Shown: positions 28,205-40,632 of the stretch, piece by piece | Position numbering within the stretch: the first letter of the stretch is position 1 | Layout: the number at the start of each line of letters is the position of its first letter | DNA from: Enoplolaimus lenunculus | Lineage: Eukaryota; Nematoda; Enoplea; Enoplida; Thoracostomopsidae | Assembly: GCA_030248215.1 (NCBI GenBank) | Contig: JASANG010003072.1 | Span: 1 to 64,000 of the forward strand | DNA length: 64,000 nucleotides | Direction: 5' to 3' | Notes under the pieces: model-generated | What the model saw: the letters and a program-made list of their open reading frames with translations, nothing else | Database searches by the model: none | Told to the model about the DNA's origin: nothing | Made by a program: the position numbers and the translations under genes

Positions 28205-31200
28205 ATGATGCAAGGATTATTAATTGTAACTGCAGTTAGTATCGCGCTTGTAACGTTTTTAAATTTCACAGGTAAATTAATCATTTATGTATACCATTGG
28301 CTGAATGCTATGCGCTTCGCAATATGAAATTCTAGCCGTTCGCAAAACGTATCACTAAGGTCAGGGCACGTATTTTTAAATGTGTATAGCACCTATCACT
28401 AGTTGGGTTTTGTGACTTTTGAACCACTGATTGCTGAGGCTCATAATTTAGCACATTTTTCGCATATGACTTGCTCTACTCCTGCAGCAATTTTGACTGC
28501 AACAACTGCAACAGCTAATGAGTTTGAAAACCTATTACTAAAGCTGATGATAGTTGCTAAATCCATTTGAGAATATGGGACCAGGTTTAAAGGATCGCGT
28601 TATAGTTGTCGTGATGTCTTTACAAACTGTTCTGATCACAGGCGGTAGTTCACGTGTGTTGCCGTGCCATACCGAACGTTGTTAATCTGACTAGACGTCT
28701 TTGCTGCTTGCGTTCATTGTAGCCAAAAATGAACTGAATTGGAAGTGAACACAATTTCTGTGTACTCAACTGCAGCCTAATTTTACTCGCAATGTTTTTA
28801 CTGATGCATCCTAATTATTTTTGATCTTAAAATGTCGGCTGTAATATACATTTTAATTTTATTGTTTTTTGCTTGATCTAAATATTCCCAGCTGTGAAAT
28901 GCGTTAATTTTGAACGAAATTTCTCAATAAATTCAAGCAACTATGAAACTACGAATTCGAACTAGCGAGCAGATGATATTTTATGACAATTGCAGTGTGT
29001 GCCCTACGCTAGTCATGTGTTGTTAAATCTTGATCTATACTTAGTAAAATAGTCATGCGAATCTATTAGTATCAGTCTGGTACCAAATTTAACATCCATT
29101 GACGTCTTTGTGTTTGTTGAAGCGCCATATGTTTTTATTTTTTTTCGCTTTTATGACCCTAACCCTGTTCAACACATTTAAGCCTTAGGCTTAGGCTTGA
29201 ATTCAGGATTAGCCTAAGTAGCAGCTTAGGCTAAGGCAGGGAAAAGCTTTTCATTAGCCTCAGACTAAGCCTTAGTCAATGTTTAAAACCTCTGACGGGG
29301 AGGTGTACACGCGCCCTGTACCCGTATTCTCAAACATATATAACACCTATCACCAGTACATTCGAATCAGTAAATTTTGACTCTCAAAAATCAGCACATT
29401 TTTCAAATTGTCTATTTCCATCAAATTTTGACGTCTGCAACTACAGGAGTTCGCGAGTATAGTAGCCAATCACTGACTGGTAGTAGGTGCTATACGCATT
29501 TCATAACATGAGACCAGGTATCAAGTGTCGCTTACTCCCAGTTGAGAATATTGGTGCTGGTTTTAAATTCCAGCCGCGTACCGACCTTGCGCACCGCGAG
29601 AGTCACCAGGAGCACAAACCCACGTCTGTGTATGCAACTCAAGTTATTGTGACGATTTGCCTTCGGTTGGATCTGTTACTCCTGGCCGTGCCGTAGTGTT
29701 TACTTCGACGCTATCCGGAAAACGACTACAACGAACTGAACTCCTGTTAGAAACTTCGCAAATCGGCAGTAAGTAGATTCAGATCCTCCTTGCCAGACTG
29801 GAACCAGGAGTGAGACAAGCTCTGGCTAAGAAGAGTTTGTCTTTGTTTCAAGAGTTTCAACTTCGCTTGTAAGTCACATGAGTAGAAAATTAAGCACAAA
29901 CCAAGTAGAAATTTTAATTAAATGCTGCTGTTAACAGGAAGAAATTCAGGCTTTTAATTAATACTAAACCAAACAAATATATTGCGCTTAAAAACAAACG
30001 AAATTTTTTTTGAACTTGAAATGAGAAAAATTAATCTGCCCCCACAAAAACACCAGTGTCGAACAATTTGACAGTATTAAACGAAAAGAGAGATTGGTAA
30101 TATAAATGGAAGATTAAAAATATGCGTTACGTGATTAATATTTCCTAAACTTTATATTAATATTTTTTTATAGTTAATATTAATAATTCTCTAAAGTAGT
30201 TTATAATAATAATTTTGCAAAGTTTATATTAATATTTTTTAAAGTTTATATTTATAGTGTTCTAAAGTTAATGTTAATAATTCTCTAAAGTAGTTTATAT
30301 TAATAATTTTACAAATTTTGTGTTAATATTTTTTTAAAGTTTATATTTATAGTGTTCTAAAGTTAATATTAATAATTCTCTAAAGTTTATATTAATAATT
30401 TTACAAAGTTTATATTAATATTTTTTCAAGTATATATTTATAGTTTTCTAAAGTTTATATTAATATTTTTCTAAAGTTCATATTAATAGTTTTTCAAAGT
30501 TTATATTAATATTTTTCTAAAGTATATATTCATATTTTCTAAAGTTTATTTTTATATTTTCTAAAGTTTATATTATATTTTCTAATATTTGTATTAATAC
30601 TTTTCTAAAGTTTATATTAGTATTTTTGTAAAGTTTATATTATATTTTCTAATATTAGTATTAATATTTTTCTAAAGTTTATATTAATATTTTCTAAAGT
30701 TTATATTAATATTTTTCTAAAGTTTATATTAATATTTTCTAAAGTTTATATTAATATTTTTTCTAAAGATTTATTAATATTTTTCAAAAGTTTATTTTCA
30801 TATTCTTCTAAAGTTTATATTGATAATTTGATAAAGTTTATATTAATATTTTCTAAAGTTTATAATATGTTTTCTAAAGTTCATATTAATATTTTTCTAA
30901 AGTTTATATTAATATTTTTCTAAAGTTTATGTTTATAATTTTGTAAAGTTTATATTAATTCTTTCTAAAGTTATATTAATATTTTTCAAAAGTTTATATT
31001 GTAACAACGGTACAGTATAGAGGGTCGGCACTTCAAGGAACGCCTTCCAATACTGCCGGTTACCTAAGCGCACAACTAATGAACTCTTAATTAATTCCAT
31101 AAAAGCTTTCACACGCTTATCCAAAAATTCTCAATTGGCACACGCAATCCACAGTAGGGTTATAACTACTTGAAAAATAAGCACGATACCCGAAGGCAAA

Positions 31201-34200
31201 TTATAATACTGGGATGTCGGTCAGGCCTATCACACCACTAACTATTTTCTGTGTCACTACAAATCAGGCCCAAAATGTTCCCGCTACAGGCAGGTAAATG
31301 TACGACTAGGATGTCTGTCGAGACTATCACACCAGAGCTCACAGTATTTTCACTAGGCCACGATGCGGCTCAACTACTATCTTCGCAAAAAATCGCTCAC
31401 AGACCTTTAGGTCCGTAAAACTCAGGCTCAGCAGCCACAAAAACACAAGTTACGTCCGCTATGAAAGGCAAATCGTCAAAATTAAGCCGGCACCACTTTG
31501 CTGCAAAACTATCGACTGAGTCACAAACAGCCCTCAACACTTCAGCGTAAAACTATAACTGAGCTCTAAACTAACTCCAACACCCCGGCAGCACTATGCT
31601 GCAAAACCAGAACTGACACACTTTGAGCTTGAAACCGCCACTTTTATACTCATAATTTGAAAGGTTACTTCGATTCTTTGAATTCGCTAGAAACCTTTAA
31701 AATTCTTAAAACTTCGTTCAACATTTAACAAATTCGAAGAAACGTGGATTTTTAAAACAACTGTTAGCTTAAATCTAGCACAAAGTTCGCGGAATATGAC
31801 AATGTTTGAGTTTAAAAATTTAATTGCTAAAAGTTTGATCTTTTAAAAATTAAAAATTTTCAGAAATATTTTATTGTTTTGGCTGAAATACCTCAAATTA
31901 AAAATAATTGTAACGGAAAAATGATATTCACTAGAGTAATTAAAAAGGAGACGTGGTCGCTGCAATTCTCAAAAGAATTACAAATATCTCCATGACTAAT
32001 TAAATGCTCATTGAGAATTTACTATCTTTTCGAAAGTACGTAATTTTAAATTCGAGCCTTTATATGCATGTAAACGCTCAGGTATCGCTACGCTACAAGC
32101 CGCTCACTGACACCATTCGAAAATTAAACTGTACCAGCGTAACATCGTACACAGTAGAACCATTAGATTGTTAACACGCCCTAACGTAATCGTTTTAAAC
32201 TTTAAGAATAAAACCTATGAGACCTGTATTACAAAGCATTGTACGAAAACAAGATTTATATAATGCACGCATATGCTATGTTTAAAAACCGCTACTACTG
32301 AATGCATAATCCAGGCTCATGACGCGCACAAACATAATGTATTATTGCCAACATGTAAATACAATACCGCAGCTGTGTATGCCGCATGCATTATATACAA
32401 CCATGTACATTCTGAACGCAATGAAATCTTACTAGAATATTCAACAACAACATAACTTTGCCTACACGATCATAAAATGCACATTGAAAATTAAACACAA
32501 ACGCTCCTCACATAACAACAACAACCTATTCACCTTAAATAAGAGAAAACCCCTGTAAGCAAACCTCATAGAGGGGAATATAAATAAAATAATCGTCCCC
32601 CCTGCTACAATATTAATATTTTTCTAAAGTTATGTTAATATTTTTCTAAAGTTTATATTAATATTTTCTAAAGTTTAAAATAATATTTTTCTAAAGTTTT
32701 ATTAATATTTTTCTAAAGTTTATATTAATATTTTCTAAAGAGTTTATATTAATAAGTTTCTATACATACAATTATTAATTTAGTAATTTTAGATGAATCT
32801 GTGGTCAAACTTGTAGTTGATCTGAACGTTTTGCACCAACGGATAATGGGATTTGGAGGCTGCTTTACTGACACAACAATTATTAATATGAATATGACGT
32901 CATCGGCAACTCAAGATGCACTGATTAACTCATATTTTGGTTTAAACGGTACGACTCAGCGTATGGACCAAATGATAGCACCTTTACAGTGATACGTTTT
33001 GTTTGTATTTTCATTATTGCAAAATCCCGCATCCGATAGCAATAGTTTATAGCTGCTAGGCAGCTGCGAGGCGATGACTCCTGTCTTTAACCACAAGGAT
33101 AACGGACCGGCCCTTTTAACACCACAACCAAAGATTGAAAACTGATTTTCAGGGTCTCAGTTGACTCTGGGACGCATCCCAATGGCCAGCACTGATTTTG
33201 CGTCGCACATTTATTCGTACGACGACGTCCCAGGCGATTTCAATTTGAGTTACTTTTCGTTATCTCCTGAAGACATTAATTATAAGGTAAGAAGGTTTTT
33301 AAATATTTTAAAATTTTTTGTTTTTTCACAATAAAAACTTAATTAACTGGTTTGAAATTTTCTGAAACCTAAAGGTCGCAACAAATGTTTGGTTCGTTTG
33401 CTGCGTTGGATTGGAATAAAGATTTTCAATGCTAAAGCAGGCATGGCTGTGGCCCCCAAAGGATTCTGGGGTCGATGCCTCTTGCGATGATCAAAATGTT
33501 TTTCAAATTGTTTAAAATCTGTTAAGTAGCAGTCCTTCTTTGAAATGGACTAACCAAATAGGGTACAATGGTGGCTGCCCGGATCCGGACATTTTAAAAC
33601 TGATGTTTGTGTTACCAGATACCAATGATACGTAAAGCAAATGCTTTGTTGCCTGCCGATCATCAACTGAAGCTTTTCATTAGTCCGTGGTCGGCGCCGG
33701 CATGGATGAAAACAAGTGGAAAAATGCAGGGTGCCGGGACACTTAAAGGTGCCCCAGGCGGTCAGTATCATAAAACGTGGGCGAAATACTTTGTAAAGTT
33801 AGTTTATTAAACATAAACGTTTTAAATTTAGCCCAAAATCGCCATGAATATCTCACAGAAAACGCAAGAAAGCCATAAATTGCAATAATTTTTGAAATGT
33901 TTTGGTTAAAGCTAATTTTAGGATGAAGGAATTACTCGAAAACTACGTATTAGAACATATTATTTACCTGTATCTGAGCTTAAGCCTTTGTTGCAACCAG
34001 AGAATTTTTTCGAAATTATTTCACTAATTTTAAGCAAAATATTTGTAAAACTTAAATTTTAGTTTTTTTATTAAAATCTAAGTATTTTGCAGAACCTTAG
34101 ACGCGTACACAGCTGAAAACATTTCAATTTGGGGTTTGACAATTGAAAACGAACCTACTGCCGGCTACCAAGCGTTATACACGTTTCAAGCAATGGGATT

Positions 34201-37200
34201 CAACGCGTCTACTGAGCGTGATTTCATTGCTGTAGACTTAGGCCCAGCACTGCATGCTGGGGGCCATAGCGATAAGGTCGTTATGATATGTGATGATCAA
34301 CGATTCTTAGTTCCACAATTTGCCGATTATGTATGATTTCCATGTCTTAGTGATTCAAACACACTAAATTTATTATATTAGGGTTTTGTTTAGGCTTTTA
34401 CGTTTAGATTTAGGCTTAGTCTTAGATTAGCTACGTCATAATATGGGTCACTGTAATACGGTTATCATGTTGTGATCAACAATTTTAAGTCCATTAACTT
34501 GCAGATTATGTAAAAACTGGGCTGTGGGTGACGTCAACCGTTGAACAAGTTCGGAATAAAGTATTTCTTTAGGCTTTTGTTGAGGCGTAGGTTTAGATTT
34601 AGGCTTAGGTTTGGACTCCTCAAACTCTGACTTTAGACACACGTTCTACGTTTTGGATTTAACTTAGGCTTGTGTTTGTGCGGTCTTATAAGCGGCCGGA
34701 CAACGCGTTAAGGTGGTAACGATTTGTGAAATGACCAATGATGTTTGGTTCCGGAATTTGCTTATTAGGACGACTTGGTAGGGATAATAGGGATCGGCCA
34801 TAGAACAAGTTAAGATAAAACTGACAGGCCTTCAGGCGCAAGCTTAGGTTTAGGTTTAAATTTAGGTTTAGGCAGAGTGTTTTTATGCTGTCTTTATAAA
34901 CTTAGTTCGAAGCTATATTTAGGCTTGGCTTGAAATTTATGGTTAGACGTCGGTTGAAGCTTATTTTAGGCGTAAAAACCGTCTTATGCGGGGTTCACGT
35001 TATAACTGGGGCAGTTGGGTCACGTTTTGTCACATGTTGATTCCACATCAACATAACTTTTTGTTACCATCATATGATACGGACAGACAAAAGTTGAATA
35101 TCATGTGATATTGCTATACAAAGCACGGGTATTCATGTTATCTCAGCATACAAGTGTTCGAATATCACGTGACATAATCAGACGTATTGTTGAATAGCAT
35201 ATGATATTCCAAATTACCAGCATATATGATATATTCAAAGACGGATTTGTAGTATCATATGATATTCCATTATGTAGTTTAAGAGGTATGCAATCCGCTA
35301 AAATTTTGAATATTCCCTCCCAAATTCGAATTTTTGTGCCAAAATTTGAATTTTCCCGCCAAATTTTGAATTTTTGCGCCAAAATTTCAATTTCCCGCCA
35401 AAAATTGTGTTTCCCACAAGATTTGAATTTCCCGCCAAAATTTGAATTTTCCCACTTGAATTTGAATTTACCGCCAAAATTTGAATTTTTAACCAAAATT
35501 TGAATTTTCCCGTCTAAATTTGACTTTGCCGCCAAAATTTGAATTTTCCCGCCAAAAATTGGATTTCCCGCCATAATTTGAATTTCCCGCCCCAAATTTG
35601 AATTTTCCGCCAATTATATGTCGATTAGTATCATATGATATTCCAAACCTAGTTATGCAACTGACTCAGTAGACATTTTCAAAATGATCATATGATATTG
35701 ACAGATAACGTAGAGAATATCATATGATATTGAAAGACAAAACGTGACCGATACGTGAGGTTAGCAAACAACCACTGTTTTTTGAATATCATATTGGGTT
35801 ACATCGCAGACAAAATGTTACCCAATATATACAACGTGACAAAACGTGTCCCAGCTGCACCATTTATAACGTGAACCCCGCATTAAATTTAAAACAAATA
35901 TTGTGTATTTTTTAAGATTTTAACTTATCCGGAATCAGCGAAGTACGTTTCAGGCATAGCGTTACATTGGTACGGCGACGTATATTCTCCAATTCAAAGT
36001 CTTGGTATGCTTTATGTTGATATATATGGAAGTTTATAAAATAGTCAGAACAAAACAATATAATTAATAACTTAGCTTTTCTTGGCATAAATTTCAAGAA
36101 AAATAATAAAACTGGGCAACTCTCAACATAAGAATCTACCGAAAATCCACATTACTCAAATCAAATTTTAAACTTTAATTGTTTTATTCCTTTCAAATAT
36201 ATAATAAATCTGATTGGGTGTCTTTGCTTTATATGTTTCGAAATTTTATCAAATTTGTCTAATACTAAAAGCAATTCCTTAACAACCTATTCTTCTCAAA
36301 CAATTTCCTAAATCCGTCACAGATAAAACTTTCAATCTTTTTATTAGTAACAAATTAGGCTCCCTGTCGAATTTCGACAGTACTACACTGTAAACTTCAG
36401 TGAGTTGATTTTAACTCAGAATGAGTTAAATCACTCAGTCTGAGTTAGGACTATCACAACTCAGAATCTTGAGTTGATTCAATTGATTCTGAGTTAATTA
36501 ACCAAGTCACCCAGAGTCAACTGAACTCAGAGTGAGAATCAACACAACTCAAAGTGAGTTAATGTTTACTGCTATTAATTCAGAAATAACCAACTCGCTA
36601 GCTAAATTGATTAATCAACTCATTGGAATTTACAGTGTAGATGATTAAATCTAACAAATTTTTGCGTTGACGATTGTTTTGGCAACATACTTTATGCAGT
36701 TAATACAACTCGATTTAATAATGAGCCAGCAACGTCTGAAAACAGCATACAAGTAGGGCAAAGCACTAGTGGATGGGCAGTCAGTTCCGGTGACACGTCA
36801 ACAGAGATTTTAGACAACAAAGTTCCTTTTTACGGTTCGCATCCTATATTCAATTTAGTCATTGAGATGTGCTTACTGTACGCTTTTAAAAACGACAAAA
36901 TGGATAAGTAATTATTTGACACATACTATATTAGTAGTAATGAGTCGCACTTGAGTAGGGTTTTGGAAATCCAGGAAATATCAACCATTGATTCTACTGT
37001 TTACATCGGTTGATTTTAAGATTATACGCATTCAATGCATCCTGCACATTTTATGCTCAATACTGAAGCAACGAATGGAGCACTACCGTGGGAAATTCCG
37101 GGCGTTGTGCTTGGAAGTTGGCACCGAGCCCAAAAATATGCTAAACATATTTTAGATGTAAGCGAGTTTAAGTGTATACGGCTATTGGTCTTTGATGTCG

Positions 37201-39036
37201 ATTGAATCTGAGTCCGCTACTTAGCCATATCCTTAGCATATCCTCTGTGTTATGATAATTGGAAACCTAAAGCATAAGCCTATGCAAAAAACTTAGTCTT
37301 AAACTTTATTCTATTGCAGTGCCGCGAGAAAACAGAACGCTTTTAAAAGTAACATTGACCGATTCGCAACATATTTTAGGTGTGGACGTAGGCTGGAGTT
37401 CGATAAGGGGTTAAGGATTTTGTGTGACAAACTGAAGCCGTATCTAAACACCTCTGTACAAAAATCATTAAGGGGGGCTGACAAATGATGCCCCACGGTC
37501 ACAACCTTGATTTTAGGATATCAATCATTGGGTTTCGGGCTGGATGGACTGGAATTTTGCAGTGGACCTTAACGGCGGTCCAAGTTGGGTCGGAAATCGA
37601 GCAGATGCTCAGATTGTTGTCAATGCGAGTGGTGATGAATTTTTGAAGCAACCAATGTATTATGCGATGGCTCATTTCAGGTACCGCAGGGCGTCTGGTG
37701 GGTTCGGCAAGTACCCGGTATGGGTGTATACAAGAGGGGATAAGGATGAAATATTCGCCCGCCCCCCTTAAATTTATGGAGACTCAAAAAAGCGCATTTC
37801 CAGGCTGTATGCGGACATTTTTTATTAAGCGCTAAAATGTCCGCACACAGTTTCGCAATAACAGTATGCCTAACATTTTTAAGACTGTATAGGAGTACGA
37901 TGGATGTGCGGAATGCACGTATGGTAACGTGTGAGTGACATTGTAACTTCAGATACATTATTAAAAAGCTTTAAAACCTGTCTCTAAGTCTCCTGAGCCC
38001 TTGTAAGAAATAGTTGTTTTGAAACAGTTTATTTTATGTAAATAAAGCTAAGCGTACGCGTAAGCCTAAACCTAATCAATATTATCAATATTTAAAGAAA
38101 TGACTTCAATTGGAACTGATTAGTTTTCAGTAAATTCGTACGTCCCGGAGTTTATCGCATTAAACAAGAGTTAACTCCTCTTCCGGATCAAAATATGTTC
38201 ACTGAAATCACAGCTTCAAGCTTCGTCGACCCTGCTACTGGGAACATAATCGTGATTCTGTTGAACAGGTACGAAAATAGGCATAAACGAGGGGGGTTGA
38301 AATCAGGTTTTGGGCCGAAACCTAAATCCTGTAAAGTTTGTTTATAAACTCTCATTTAGAAATTGTGGCCGACGTAAAGATCAGGAGCGGACCGTTTTCA
38401 CGTGCCACCGCTTTAATGTAAACTCAAACTTTAGATTAATTTTTTGCATAGCATTAATAGATATAAGTCTATCCTTACGGTTTAAGCTTTTAGGAATATG
38501 CTTATACTGCTGTTACTTCCCTGATCTTATACACTCTAGGATTTGTTTACACAAATCGTGTAAGGTCAAGGGCGTATCTTTGGGAGGTGTCAAACCCGCT
38601 ATTTGTGAATTTAACCCAAAGGTTTTTTAAACTTTTTTACTGTATGAAACAATAAACCAAGCTCAAAGTTATTAGGATACCATATCCCCTTTGAAAAAGC
38701 AAGCTAAGTCCGCGATTTTGGTCAAAATTTGACTTAACCCTTCCCTGCATAGAGTATTTATTATCAGCATTACATGGGAATGCGTAGTTTTTACACCGTG
38801 TATTTTCTCTTCGAAATTGATTTTTCGACAACCATCCTATTAATTTCATTATTGTCAGAGGTCGAATTATAAGTCATGTCTCTGCAACCAAGCCACTGTT
38901 TTAATGTTATAGCGACAGCGAAAATCCACGTACAGTCCATGTTGCTCAAGCGTTCACCGAAGACAACACAAAATCATCGCTTGTGTTGAATATGGAACCA
39001 AGTTCGATTCAAACGGTGATTTGGAAAACTGCATAG
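28205..39036 (+). CDS. GBA: Glucosylceramidase (acid beta-glucosidase, GH30), complete
   Basis: Lysosomal enzyme that cleaves glucosylceramide to glucose and ceramide. Exons: 28205-28271, 29574-29768, 32793-32948, 33153-33286, 33619-33797, 34093-34330, 35917-36004, 37021-37157, 37517-37680, 38131-38268, 38913-39036. Every junction is GT-AG, every phase agrees, and the sum is 1620 nt: 539 residues plus stop, about the size of the human enzyme (536). Exon 1 is a signal peptide (MMQGLLIVTAVSIALVTFLN). Then come VCVCNSSYCD, MGFGGCFTDT, RIPMASTDF, ISPWSAPAWMK, the acid/base Glu of IENEP (residue 264), the nucleophile Glu of NTEATNG (368), LGSWHRAQKYA, WMDWNFAVDLNGGPSWVGN and a C-terminal beta domain. 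All expected catalytic elements are present and no break is seen. A polyadenylation hexamer lies at 39141. Introns hold a probable solo LTR, an AT-rich array and several MITEs. Confidence 0.96.
28372..28594. mobile_element. MITE, TATAGCACCTATCAC ends
   Basis: TTTAAATGTGTATAGCACC at the left and an inverted, diverged TTCTCAAATGGATTTAGCAAC at the right; a second copy lies at 29322-29515. In GBA intron 1. Confidence 0.45.
28600..29150. other. GBA intron 1 stretch, nothing recognised
   Basis: No coding, RNA or repeat signal seen; a short TTAGGC-like remnant follows at 29180-29290. Confidence 0.5.
29322..29515. mobile_element. MITE, TATAGCACCTATCAC ends, second copy
   Basis: TATTCTCAAACATATATAAC left and, inverted, TTATGAAATGCGTATAGCAC right. 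It ends about 60 bp before GBA exon 2. Confidence 0.5.
30130..30999. repeat. AT-rich ~23-bp tandem array, left part
   Basis: Degenerate repeats of AAAGTTTATATTAATATTTT plus TCT in GBA intron 2. The same array resumes at 32610-32757 after an inserted element. Confidence 0.9.
31000..32609 (+). mobile_element. Probable solo LTR (fossil)
   Basis: A 1610-bp block of non-repetitive sequence splits the AT-rich array. It begins TGTAAC and ends GCTACA (inverted TGTAGC), with ATAT on both sides as a possible 4-bp target duplication, and a TATAAATAAA-like box near the right end. This is the form of a lone long terminal repeat of an LTR element, family not determined (TGT...ACA ends occur in BEL/Pao and others). 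No internal coding region is present. Age cannot be judged from one copy. The short duplication in AT-rich DNA is weak, so a different insertion type is possible. Confidence 0.45.
32610..32757. repeat. AT-rich ~23-bp tandem array, right part
   Basis: Continuation of 30130-30999, ending 35 bp before GBA exon 3. Confidence 0.85.
34093..34330 (+). CDS. GBA: GBA exon 6 with acid/base Glu
   Basis: Starts TLDAY, joined to YFVK of exon 5 through a split codon (donor GTTAGT at 33798, not the earlier GTAAAG, because only that choice keeps phase). Contains WGLTIENEPTAGY with the proton-donor Glu, then DDQRFLVPQFADY. Donor GTATGA. Confidence 0.94.
34987..35883. mobile_element. MITE with GTTCACGTTATAA ends, TTA duplication
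   Basis: Ends TGCGGGGTTCACGTTATAA, inverted at the right with one or two changes, flanked by TTA. A 3-bp TWA duplication points to the PIF/Harbinger group. The interior holds at least seven ATCATATGATAT-type palindromes and a TTTCCCGCCAAA array. It occupies most of GBA intron 6. Confidence 0.7.
35305..35625 (+). repeat. AATTTTCCCGCCAAA array, third cluster
   Basis: The same unit type as 640-1110, nested in the 34987-35883 element. Open frames across it reflect the repeat only. Confidence 0.75.
36386..36637. mobile_element. CACTGTAAATT MITE copy
   Basis: TA-flanked CACTGTAAACTTCAGTGAG start and CATTGGAATTTACAGTG end; GAGTTGATT/AATCAACTC inverted words inside. GBA intron 7. Confidence 0.85.
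37021..37157 (+). CDS. GBA: GBA exon 8 with nucleophile Glu
   Basis: Encodes THSMHPAHFMLNTEATNG and LGSWHRAQKYAKHILD. The Glu of NTEATNG is the expected nucleophile and lies 104 residues after the acid/base Glu, nearly the same spacing as in the human enzyme (105). Acceptor TTTTAAG is unusual but the phase fits. Confidence 0.93.
37262..37362 (-). mobile_element. TTAGGC MITE, ATGTTACTTTTA-ended sister family, remnant
   Basis: CTAAAGCATAAGCCTATGC, a TTGCAGTGCCGCGAG-type subterminal region and CTTTTAAAAGTAACATTGACC end. Confidence 0.45.
37735..37945 (-). repeat. Fragment of the 1.2 kb inverted-repeat element
   Basis: GCGGACATTTTTTATTAAGCG to GCACGTATGGTAACGTGTGAG matches 4290-4410 closely. GBA intron 9. 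Confidence 0.7.
38370..38540 (+). mobile_element. TTAGGC MITE copy (diverged)
   Basis: GACGTAAAGATCAGGAGCGG start; most hexamers decayed; CCCTGATCTTATACACT end. Confidence 0.5.
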
Positions 39037-39140
39037 AAAAGTTTGAAATTTGATTAAAAATTGTTTAAAAAATGCTTAAATTTGCTAAAAAACATTAAAA
39101 ACATTACAAAACATAACAGAAAAGTGCTATAAAAATGTTA

Positions 39141-39146
39141 ATAAAA
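39141..39146 (+). other. Candidate polyadenylation hexamer of GBA
   Basis: AATAAA about 105 nt after the GBA stop, in an A-rich stretch (39037-39240) with no other feature. Confidence 0.4.
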
Positions 39147-40017
39147 ATTGCTAAAAACAGTAAAAAAATTGTAAAAATTGTACCGAAATTTCCAATTTTA
39201 GATGAAAAAATATCATTTATTAATGCCTTATAAGCCAAAGAACTACTCTATCTTGGGCCCCCTACTACGGCTAGTTTTTGCTATTTTTCGCACATGATCT
39301 ACTAAAGACGTTCTGTCAAATTTTAAAATAGTCATTTTAATATATATTCATTATTATTTTGTCTTCTCTCGTTTAAAAGATTATCTTTTTTTCAGTAATT
39401 TTTGCTTGTTTTCTATTAACATTTTCATTCTTTCAGTATTGACAAATCGTGAGCAAACGGTTATAAACGCGTGTAAACTAAAAAAAACAATGCCATGGTT
39501 TGTTACTTTTTTGTGTGTTAATTTTTAAAAACAACTAAACATGGCTTTGTGTTTTATATTTCACACATTAATATTGCTTTTTTTACTTAAATTTTGGCCT
39601 TTTGCAAAAACCGACACCTTTTACTGCCGTTTTGCAAAAACAAAAACAATGAACAATGGCACTGCGCGTGCCCAAAAGATTAACGAAACGTTTCGTTTTA
39701 TTGTTTTTATTTTAAATTATATTAAAAGGGTTTGAAAAATATATTTGAGGGTGAAATGAGATATGAATTAGTTTTACTGCGTGAAAGAGTTTTGTTTTAC
39801 CTTCAAAATACTTAGCTCTATTCATTTCAAAGTTTGGCATTTTTGAACAAAATTTTCGCTTAACATATTTTATCGTAACGTTTTTTGAAAAAAGTATTTT
39901 CAAATTTCAGCTGCAAGTTTGGTTTATTGCTTTTATAATCAAATCACAAGCGCAGAATAGCACCGTTTAAGTCAAACTGTAAGAAGAGATTTTACTTCAG
40001 AAGTGTATGATTTTAAG

Positions 40018-40257
40018 GGCCAATGTAAAGAAAACGGGCGGACCAGTATTATAAACATATTTCTAAGCCTAAGAAAGCCTAAGCCTAAGCCTATGCCTTA
40101 TAATGAGCATATTTCTAAGCCTAAGCCTAAGCCTAAGCCTAATAATGAGCATATTTCTAAGCCTAAGCCTAATCCAAGTTAAAATTAGTCTAAAGCTTAA
40201 GCTTATCCTTTTCTAGTCTCACAGGAAAACGTTCCGCCCCTGATCTTTACATGGACC
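40018..40257 (-). mobile_element. TTAGGC MITE copy with perfect target duplication
   Basis: GGCCAATGTAAAGAAAACGG start, three blocks of reverse hexamers, CTGATCTTTACATGGACC end; perfect 8-bp duplications ATTTTAAG. Confidence 0.92.
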
Positions 40258-40446
40258 ATTTTAAGGATAGGTTGGTTAAAGCCTGTAATCACCTCTGAGC
40301 GTATGCCTTATTTAAATTTAAACCTAAGTAATCACTGAGCCAACATAATGAGTTATAATAAATATTAAATATTTATTACGCACCGGTTTTATTCTAAAGC
40401 CGGTAAAAGTTCCTATTTTCAGGTTATATAATATACATAGAATACA

Positions 40447-40632
40447 CACTGCAAAAATAGTGGATCAAATTGACTCTCGCCGAAATAAGCTCAACGAGAC
40501 TACACAAACTGGGTCAAACTTGACTCCACCAGAGTCAAACGTGCGACTAGTGAGTCGAATTTGACTCAATTTGTGTAGTGCGGTAGAGCCTATTTCGGGG
40601 AGAGTAAATTTGACTCATCATTTTTTGCAGTG
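40447..40632. mobile_element. Palindromic CACTGCAAAAAATG MITE copy
   Basis: CACTGCAAAAATAGTGGATC start, CATTTTTTGCAGTG end, palindromic throughout. Confidence 0.8.

Noticed and set aside
35143-35613. 156-codon minus-strand open frame rich in NSNFGGK/IQI repeats
   Set aside because: It is a translation of the AATTTTCCCGCCAAA array inside a MITE.
36696-36912. 70-codon open frame after a TTATGCAG acceptor-like site in GBA intron 7
   Set aside because: No donor of the phase needed by GBA exon 8, no match to GBA, and exons 7 and 8 join perfectly without it.
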